Below are positions 56,331-64,000 of a DNA stretch of 64,000 nucleotides, piece after piece. Position 1 is the stretch's first letter. Each line of letters begins with the position of its first letter. The notes under the pieces were generated by a model that was given only the letters and a program-made list of their open reading frames with translations, did no database searches and had not been told where the DNA came from. A program made the translations under genes and the position numbers. Source of the stretch: Cornus controversa (taxonomy: Eukaryota > Streptophyta > Magnoliopsida > Cornales > Cornaceae). The stretch lies in the NCBI GenBank assembly GCA_026545225.1, contig CM048845.1, forward strand, positions 90,646,533 through 90,710,532. Reading direction: 5' to 3'.

Positions 56331-57365
56331 TTACTGTTTCTTAATACATATTTAAAAATATATTTATGTATTTACCCCTCTGCAGGTCATTATGAGTTTA
56401 CCCAATTGCCCTTAGTGCTGAAACGTTTCAATTTTGTATAATAAAACTTTAACTTAATGCAGTTAAAATATTAGAATTGTGCACTAAAACTTTCAATATT
56501 TTGCAGTTAAAGTATTACATTTTTATAAAAATTATGTGAAGTTGAACCATTGGTAATAAAAATTGTTTAATATTAATTCATTTAACAATGGTGTATCAAA
56601 ATTTTCGATCTGTGTACATGGTTGTATTAGTTTTGAAATATTTCAAATTATATGTAGTAAAATTTTCACCTAATACTGTAAATTTTGTACATTTATGCAG
56701 TAAAAGTTTAACATACTGCAATTAGAATCTTACATCTGTTCTTGGAAAAATCAAAATTCTAATAAACTAACTTGAGATATGTATATTTTGTGAACATTAC
56801 AGTGAGAAGACATTCAATTATCTTTTCACTTACCTTATACCTCAAACTATATTTATCTGGAGAAAGTAGGCTTTAGATGATATGGACTCATAAATGTAGA
56901 CCAATAGCAAACCAATTAAAAGGATTATTAGTTGAAATAAAAGGAAGAGGTAAACAGAAATTAAAAAAAAAAGTTGAATTTATTGAAGACGACCTTAAGA
57001 AAGATATTAGAACAGAATCGAAAAAAGAAGAATTCGTGTTGCCAAGTCTATTTGTATAACATCAAGGCAATGAGTTATTATATGCACGGTTAAAAAGCTC
57101 AGGACGGCAAGTGTAATATACTATTAAGGGTGACTGCAAAGTTGTAATCTTGCACACATAGATAGCTCGAGTGATATCTCCTCCAATCCTCAAAGCGGAG
57201 ATTGTGCATTCAAGTCTTAAATACAAAATCACGTTCCAAAATTTAAAATAAAGGATGATCTAAGCCTATATTTAAATTAAATACAAGACTTTAATTCAAC
57301 TTTTAATTTCATCACCACAATATTAAGTAAAATATATCTCCAATAATAATTATCATTTAACATAA
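56331..57365. other. AT-rich stretch, possibly further decayed pararetroviral sequence
   Basis: A short frame at 56877-57059 is Lys-rich and could be another relic. I see no intact gene. Confidence 0.35.
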
Positions 57366-57750
57366 GGTAAAGTGCAAAAAGCCTCCCGCTATATAGAAAA
57401 TTGTAAAAAATACTCCTAATATTTGGTATGTGCGTATAAATTTCTATAATTTCAAAATTTGAAACAAATTGTCCCCTATTGCATATGATGATGTCAAAAT
57501 TTTTAAAAAAAATTCAAAAGTATCCTTTTTGTTATTTCACTTTTTAACTTTTTTTTTAAAGGGTAAAGTGTAAAAAAACACCCTCACTATATACCAAATG
57601 TACAAAAAAAATCCAGCAGTGCAACAAACCCCTCACTGTTTACAAAATGTATACATAAGGACATTTTGTCAATTTAACAACTAAAATGTCTAAAACACCT
57701 TTATACTCTAGGGCCATGTTTGAATGTCCAAAAATGGCTCATCCAAAAAT
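57366..57750. mobile_element. Nested inverted-repeat elements, left part, copy 1
   Basis: An outer left arm (GGTAAAGTGCAAAAAGCCTC) is followed at about 57560 by an inner left arm (GGGTAAAGTGTAAAAAAACA-CCC). The right arms are missing here. The same order recurs at 62084-62440. Confidence 0.6.
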
Positions 57751-57957
57751 TATGGTCCATAATATGCTATATACCCATTATTTTGTACATCTTCCAGATT
57801 CTTGTTTGTTTTGGAATGCTTTTATGTTTTTATTTTTTTACTGGATCTTGAGTTGAGTTTATTATTGAGTTTTCAAAGTCATAAATCACAGAATCCTCCT
57901 ATGAGTTTCGTAATTCCTTAAGTAATTGATCGGATAAGACTTGAACATCTTTATTTT

Positions 57958-57980
57958 ATTTTATTTTTTGAATGGTAAAG

Positions 57981-58023
<43 letters not shown>

Positions 58024-59414
58024 CAAAGAAATGATTGAATTTAAAAGAGTTATACCTAATCAATAGAAATAAAAACTAAGCCTAGATATTGAGACACCCA
58101 AAGCTTAGCCCAAACAAAAAAATTGCAAATTAGGATTTTGAATTGTTGCGAATGAACGACTTGGGAAGATCCCAGTCATGCATGATCCGAAAGGCAGACC
58201 CGCAATTCTTCCAATCTGATTGTATCAATAATCAAAATCAGAACTTGATTCACCATAGAGCTCTTTCTTCCATTTAACTTAGCGTTGCGCTCTTTCCAAA
58301 TGTAGTAGACACTTGCTGCAAGGCTTAATTAATTTGCAAAGACAATCTACACAGTTCTTGGGGTTATCTTTTCAGTGGTACGAAGAACATGTGATAAGCT
58401 CACTCCAGCTAGAAAGGACAATATGTAAACCACACTTGTGTTGAATATTTTTCCAAATGAAGGCGGAAAATTCACATTCAAAAAATAAGTGAGAATGAGA
58501 TTCAGCAACGGAGAGGTTGAGAGAGAAAAAGTTTGGGCATTTCAAGTAGAAACTGCTCTTATTATCCAGCGTTTGTAGGATATGAAAGAGCCTTCAAAGT
58601 ATGGGAGAGAGAGAAGGTTTTATTAGGCGATGGAATCCAACTATCAGTCATCATAGTAAACTGAGATTGGAGGAAGGGATTGGATATCACTCAATTCAGG
58701 AACCGAACGAATCAAAGCATTTGGAAAGACCAATTTCCATTAGTGATAAAGGAACTCACTTTGGCAAACTCACCTCCATAAATGATGCGAGTGGAAAGTG
58801 TATTCACTCTATTAGCAAGAGGGCTAATATTCATCCAGTTATCAAACCAGAACATGGTGGCATGGAGTTACCATTGCCTATGTCATGCTTGATGAGAGGT
58901 CTAGCAATGGATTTCAGTTGCAACATTTTTCTCCAAGTCCAAGATGCATGTTGAGATAAGTTAATCTTCCAAAAACTCTTTCCCTTCCAAAGATAACATT
59001 CAATCCAATCAACCCACAAACTCTTGTTCTTCTTGAAAAACAAATTCCAAATAAGTTTAAGAATATATGGTAGCCTTGTTCCATAGCTCAATGTTTGGAA
59101 TGCTCAAACCACCTTCCTCTTTAGGTTTGCAAACTTGGGGCCAACTAATCTTAGCATTGTGGGAATTGAGTTCTAAACCTGACCAAAGAAAAGCTCTCAA
59201 AGGCTGATTGATCCTTATTGATAATCTTCTTAGGGAGGATGAACAAGCCTGTCCAATAGAGTAAAATGCCCAACAGAGTGGATTTGATTAATTGAAGTTT
59301 TGCAGCATAAGAAAGAAACTTTGTTATCCAATGGTTGAGTCTTGAAGTAACTTTATCAATCAAGATTTGACAGTCTGCAACTTTAAGACCTTTAGAAATA
59401 ACAGGAACCCTAGA
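57958..59414 (-). mobile_element. 5'-truncated LINE (RT C-terminus and zf-RVT region) with 16-bp TSD
   Basis: Minus-strand frames show RLNHWITKFLSYAAKLQLIK (about 59350-59270), SLWVDWIECYLWKGKSFWKI (about 59020-58960) and a His/Cys zf-RVT-like segment near 58500, interrupted by stops. Flanks carry the perfect 16-bp duplication TGAACATCTTTATTTT (57942-57957, 59415-59430). Its 3' end has an AT repeat and an A-rich tail. Confidence 0.85.
57984..58021. repeat. (TA)n microsatellite
   Basis: Lies at the 3' end of the antisense LINE fragment. Confidence 0.95.
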
Positions 59415-59430
59415 TGAACATCTTTATTTT

Positions 59431-60241
59431 GATAATAAGTTCTGAGTCAAAAGTTTGTTTATTTTATTTTCGGTCAGTGGTGAGGTCTACTAGGTTCACA
59501 CACTTACACATATATGTACCCATTTTGAAGTGTGACTTGAATGTGTACATAGATTAACTATAAGAAAGTAATAAAACATGGCAAAGGATCATGTTAAAAT
59601 ATAAATAATCATGTGGAAAAAGGAAAAATTAAATACAGACAGCCAAAAATCATGGAACAGGCTACATGTAGGAAGGACGTGTTCGAAGCAACCTAGGCAT
59701 GTAAAGTAAAAAGAACAAAGATTAAGTAAATAATAGTGTCTGGAAACGCAGCTATCTTCCCATTAGTGTGAAAGTCACCATGAAAATGTATGGAATGAGC
59801 TTTTATAAAAATCAAATATCTTAAGAGCTCTCTCAGATTTAATAATTCGTGTTCATGTATTATTACTATTTTTTATTGAGTGAAATTCATTTATGTTTTA
59901 GAATGCCAATTAAATTGTATTTAGGACCTGCTATTATATTGTTTTTGAAAACTGTTTTTTCTCCCTTCAAAACTCAATTTTATTTTTAACTATATAATAA
60001 TATCATTACTGAGTTTCGCCTACACGTTCCATTCCTACTTGTTACTTCATCATATATCTTCTCGTATTATTAATCCTAAATATTGAAAATGGTTAATGTG
60101 AGTATTAATTTAGTCTTGAATTGTTATAATTATGTTTTCAGTCTTTTTATCTTTCTTGAATTAACATTAAAGCTTAGTGAAGAATTCCCTCAATACATCA
60201 AAGCTAGGTGACCATGATCTCCACCTTATGGTTATTTAGCA
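59431..60241. other. Intergenic stretch, nothing recognised
   Basis: No frames or repeat ends that I can support. Confidence 0.45.
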
Positions 60242-60246
60242 TCGCC

Positions 60247-60778
60247 TGTAATGGCCCGCTCCACCAAATAGTATGATATTATTTGTTTTGGGCCTAACTC
60301 GCACGGTTTTGCTCTTGAGTTTTATATCAAAATGTCTTATACCATTTGAAGAGAACATACTACATATAAGCACATCCTCTTTTCCACACTCAGGAGATGT
60401 AGGATTGAGCACCCTGTACCCTGTCAGTGTGGTAGCTCAGCCCAGTGTCTGTCTTCGCACCCGCCCACTCACACCCATCCACAAGGGTTACTACAATTCA
60501 CCCCCCTACGAGGCCCGACGTTCTCGTCGGCACATTTCTAGCTGGGTTCAGGCTCTGATACCATTTGTAATAGCTCGCTCCACCACATGGTATGATATTG
60601 TCCGCTTTGGGCTCTGCCTGCACGGTTTTGCTCTTAGGTTTTACCCCAAAATGCCTCATACCATTTGGAGAGCACACCACATATATAACACATCCTCATT
60701 CCACACCCAAGAGCAAAACGGTGCGAGCTAGGCCCAAAACGGACAATATCATATCATGTGGTGGAGCGGACTGTTACA
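60247..60778 (-). mobile_element. TRIM-type element with 5-bp TSD TCGCC
   Basis: The intact LTR is 60566-60778. On the minus strand it is followed by AATGGTATCAGAGCC, a standard PBS. The other LTR (60247 to about 60402) lacks one arm. TCGCC flanks the element (60242-60246, 60779-60783). The LTR begins and ends with mutually inverted segments (CGCTCCACCACATG and CATGTGGTGGAGCG). The frame at 60273-60972 is fortuitous. Confidence 0.8.
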
Positions 60779-60876
60779 TCGCCACTCTTATGTCTGGAAC
60801 CGAAGTTAGAGGTCAACACTTTTTGATGATATTGATACGGAGGTTGACGAGCTTAGAGAAGAATTCACTACTTTTA

Positions 60877-61075
60877 GTCGCGATCCTAAACCACAAACCA
60901 GGTTGCCACCAATCCCAAAACCAGCAATCTGCCTACACCGTTGATCAAACTGTCGTTCTTGAGTATGTATGACTACCCAAGGGGCTTGCACACGGCAGTC
61001 GTCGTCGACAAAGTGGATGCTACCAAAACAACCAATTGTCATTAGACCAGGATAAAACAAGGCTCTAATACCAAC
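60877..61075 (-). mobile_element. Leader or gag-like region, copy 2
   Basis: Collinear with 54860-55057 and ends at the same PBS-like GGTATTAGAGC beside the LTR. Confidence 0.55.
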
Positions 61076-61612
61076 TGACAGAGCAGAAGTTATGAATATT
61101 CGTACACAAATAAGAATCCACAAAGTTAGGATAAATTGCAAACACAAGTTATAGAGAAATCTTTTATTTTATTGATAATTGAATGGTTTAATTTTTGCTC
61201 TCTTTGAGAGTACACATGTATATAATAGAATAAAAACTTAACCGCTAAGAAATCTAACAACTTAAGAAAGCTAGAAACAAAAAGAAACTAGTCGGATAAG
61301 GAAACTGCCAAAAAATAAAGTTTCTCTATAAATTATGAAAAAAGTTAAGTAATAATCCTAATCACTAAAAATTACTAAATATAAAATTTCAACTGAATTC
61401 GAATTCGTTTGAACCCCAAAGAAAAATGCTGAAATAATTAGCAGTGTTCTTATAGGACAGAAAAACGTGATTTTGAAGCTTTAGAAGACTGAATTTGGCC
61501 GAAAGTACCATGGGCCAATAGCTTAATCTACTAAATTTTGCTTATTGGGTTGTTTTTGATTGAAATTGAGTTTTTTCGAGTTGAAACAAGTTCGTCAAAA
61601 ATTATGTCTACA
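61076..61612 (-). mobile_element. LTR of the retroelement, copy 2
   Basis: Collinear with 55058-55598. Differences are mostly substitutions and small indels. Confidence 0.55.
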
Positions 61613-62083
61613 TTAGTTCTAAAGGAAAACCACAAGAAGAAGGTAAATGTTGGTTATGTGGAGAAAAATGACACTTTGCAAATAAAATTTTAAATAACAA
61701 AGAAAACAAAATATTAAACAAATATTATTTTTAAAATAAACATATGAACCAATATGGAGAAACAAAATAGATTTTGAAGGTGAGATAGAAGAAATTCTTT
61801 TAGAATATGAATCAGATAATGAAATTTTTTCATATCATAAAAATGAATAAAGTTTAGTAGAAGCATTAACAGGAACCATTTTTATGTTGTACATGGAAGA
61901 TGAATAGACAATGATTCCATTGTCTAATAAAGCTATTTAGTTAACAGAATTGAAAATGCCAAATTTGAAATTATTGAGAAATATGGAAATTTGTTATTCA
62001 TGTTGAAAAGTAAAATGATTTTAAGGAAGAACTTCAGTAGCAAGAACTGAAGAAATTTATGTTCCCATCTTTGCTTGACAACA
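61613..62083 (+). pseudogene. Decayed pararetrovirus-like segment, copy 2
   Basis: Collinear with 55599-56082 and stops at TTGACAACA. One Cys-rich position differs from copy 1, but in-frame stops remain. Confidence 0.45.
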
Positions 62084-62890
62084 TTAGAAAATTGCAAAAA
62101 ATACTGCTGTTAGTTGGTATGTGCATATATATATATATCTATATCAATAATTTCAAATTTTGGAGCAAATTGTCCCCTATTGCATATAACGATGTTAGAA
62201 TTAAAAATTCAAAAGTACCCTTGTTATTTCACTTTTTAGCTTTTTTTAAAGGGTAAAATACAAAAAAAACACCCTCACTATATACCAAATGTGCAAAAAA
62301 AACTCATGCAGTGCAAAAAATCCCTCACTATTTACAAAATGTGCAAATAAGGACATTTTGTCAATTTAAAAACTAAAATGTCTAAAACACCCTTACACTC
62401 TAGTGCCATGTTTAAATGTCCAAAAAGGACTTATCCGAATATTAATTTCTTATTTATTTAAAAAAATATGCGAATACTCCTTTATTTTCATTTGTTGAGC
62501 TCATATGAAATAATAAAATAATTAAATTATATTTTTAGTTAATAAGAAAATATTGCATCCAAACATGGCACAAGGGTTTTGAAGGCTGTGAGGGGCATTT
62601 TGGTCATTTAAAAAGAAAATTTTGACAAAATGGAGTGTTTGCACAAATTGTAAAAATGAAAGGGAATTTTTTGCACATTTTGTATTTAGTGGGGGTGTTT
62701 TTTGCATTTTACCTTTTTTTTAAATAAAATTTTTTTATAAAGAAAAAGTACTTTAATAATTTCATTGTTCAATTTTTCCTAAATTGAAGATTTGTCCTTA
62801 TTTGCACAAATTGAAAAATGTAAGGAGTTTTGTGCACAATAGAGAGATATTTGCACATTTTTCATATAACGGGCAATTTTTTACATTTTA
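62084..62890. mobile_element. Nested inverted-repeat (MULE- or foldback-like) elements
   Basis: The outer element's left end is truncated and its right arm ends at about 62890 (CGGGCAATTTTTTACATTTT). Inside lies a second element, 62250-62713, with arms of about 150 bp (GGGTAAAATACAAAAAAAAC and the inverse TTTTTGCATTTTACC). Text such as CACCCTCACTATATACCAAA recurs in both copies. Confidence 0.65.
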
Positions 62891-63093
62891 CCCTTCAACA
62901 TAATAAAAAATCACAATAACCAACATCAACTAATAAAATTTTACAAACATTACATGCTTATCCTCGCTACACATTCACTCATGCTAAAAATAATAACTAA
63001 AATAACAAAAATTATAATACTAAATGTCTATAGACTATTAGGTGGCTTCTCGATATGCCAACTCCATTTGTATATGCAAATTGTCATCCCTAA

Positions 63094-63461
63094 TGTTACG
63101 TTTGGTACGCAACAATGGAATGGAATGAGCATTCCATTAAAATGAGAATTGAATGAGAGTGAGAATGGAATGGAATGATCATTCTCATTCTATTATTTGA
63201 TTTCAAACATGAAACGATGGAGGAATGGAATGGTGATTACATTATTTTTGGTAACCAATTTTTTTTTTTTAATGTTTATTGGGAATGGAATGACCATTCC
63301 ATAGGTTGAGTAGTGGAATGAATTTTCATTCTTTTTCATTCCAAAGGAATGATACGGAATGATCATTCTTACTTTTATTTTTTTACCAAATAAAGGAATG
63401 GATCAAAAAAATGTAATATTGGCATTCCATTCTATTCCATTATTGCGTACCAAACGTAGCA
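63094..63461. mobile_element. Harbinger-type MITE, copy C
   Basis: The ends TGTTACGTTTGGTACGCAAC and GCGTACCAAACGTAGCA are flanked by TAA (63091-63093, 63462-63464). This is the best preserved of the three copies. Confidence 0.85.
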
Positions 63462-63464
63462 TAA

Positions 63465-64000
63465 GGGTTTGTTTGGATTGATGAAATTGAAAAAAGAAAA
63501 GAAAAGAAATAGAAGAATATTATTTTTTGTATTTGGATTATCATTAGTAAGAGAAAAGAAATGATTATGAGTGATTTGGAAGGATAACTTATTCCTCCAA
63601 ATGTCTCATATGCTATTCTCTCAAAAGTGAGAAAGATTGGAGTTAAATGATAAGAATAACCTCAACATTTTAAGGAACAAAATTTAAAAGACATTTAAGT
63701 ATATCTTGTAATATAAATACAAAAGGGTATAATAGTAAATTGATTAAAATAATTTTTTTTCTTTTCTCTTCTTTACCTTTTTCAAACAAAAATGTAATCA
63801 TTTCATTTCTTTTTTTTTCATAATTTATTCAAATATAAATACATGTTATTTTTTTTTTCCATATATAATGGTATAAATATATATATATATATTTTTTCTC
63901 TCTTGGTTATCTAAACAAATTTAAATCTAATTTAAACGGGTGTCAAAATAAAACCCGTCTAATGATTTCTCCTCTCTCTCGTCTCCGTCTTTCGTGCTAC
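63465..64000. other. Right edge, AT-rich with CT-rich end
   Basis: A possible MITE-like stretch starts GTTTGTTTGGAT and ends near ATCTAAACAAA (63466-63920). The final 40 bp is CT-rich and could be a 5' UTR of a gene beyond the window. Neither is firm. Confidence 0.35.

Noticed and set aside
60273-60972. 152- and 126-aa frames on the plus strand
   Set aside because: They run through the two LTRs and internal region of the TRIM element and match no protein family.

Overview
The window is nuclear DNA from a eudicot flowering plant, probably a woody species. It holds two spliced genes with canonical GT-AG introns, is AT-rich, and is packed with plant transposons: an Au SINE, hAT and Harbinger MITEs, Helitrons, TRIMs, copia fragments and plant LINE tails. 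I see no bacterial-type operon, CRISPR array or intact autonomous transposon.

Region 1 (1-16,550, minus strand) is the 5' part of a large nuclear-protein gene that runs off the left edge. Eight exons give 1,111 codons in one continuous frame. It starts with a Gly-rich N-terminus, followed by a conserved globular block, a basic NLS-like run and a possible winged helix. A long Ser/Asp/Arg-rich tail follows. I read it as the plant family often labelled dentin-sialophosphoprotein-like, with a domain order like the N-terminus of elongation factor ELL. Its introns hold a 255-bp TRIM, an Au SINE, several hAT elements, LINE remnants, a short 23S-rDNA-like plastid piece, and a three-level nest (hAT, then solo LTR, then LINE tail) whose target duplications can all be read.

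Region 2 (16,551-36,309) is the 19.7-kb gap between two divergent genes and is almost entirely transposon-derived. It holds a 9-bp-TSD MULE-like element, Harbinger-type MITEs, two abutting Helitrons (20,227-22,409 and 22,422-26,604), hAT elements, and the 5' part of a copia element (LTR, PBS, leader, broken gag). Three different inverted-repeat elements here carry GC-rich CCACC-type cargo. A 125-131-bp tandem duplication ends 250 bp before the next start codon.

Region 3 (36,310-53,229, plus strand) is a complete 18-exon gene for a UBL-domain deubiquitinase orthologous to Arabidopsis UBP6/UBP7 (USP14/Ubp6 family). It encodes 483 aa with catalytic Cys113 and His431 intact. Its introns carry LINE and SINE insertions, including two related LINE segments in opposite orientation about 5 kb apart.

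Region 4 (53,230-64,000) has no gene that I recognise. It holds LTR remnants, a direct segmental duplication (54,860-57,745 and 60,877-62,430) that includes a retroelement 5' end and a decayed pararetrovirus-like segment, a LINE with a 16-bp TSD, a TRIM with a 5-bp TSD, nested inverted-repeat elements and a Harbinger MITE.

The two genes share no evident pathway. The most informative content is the history of nested insertions and duplications. I found no convincing previously undescribed biological system.
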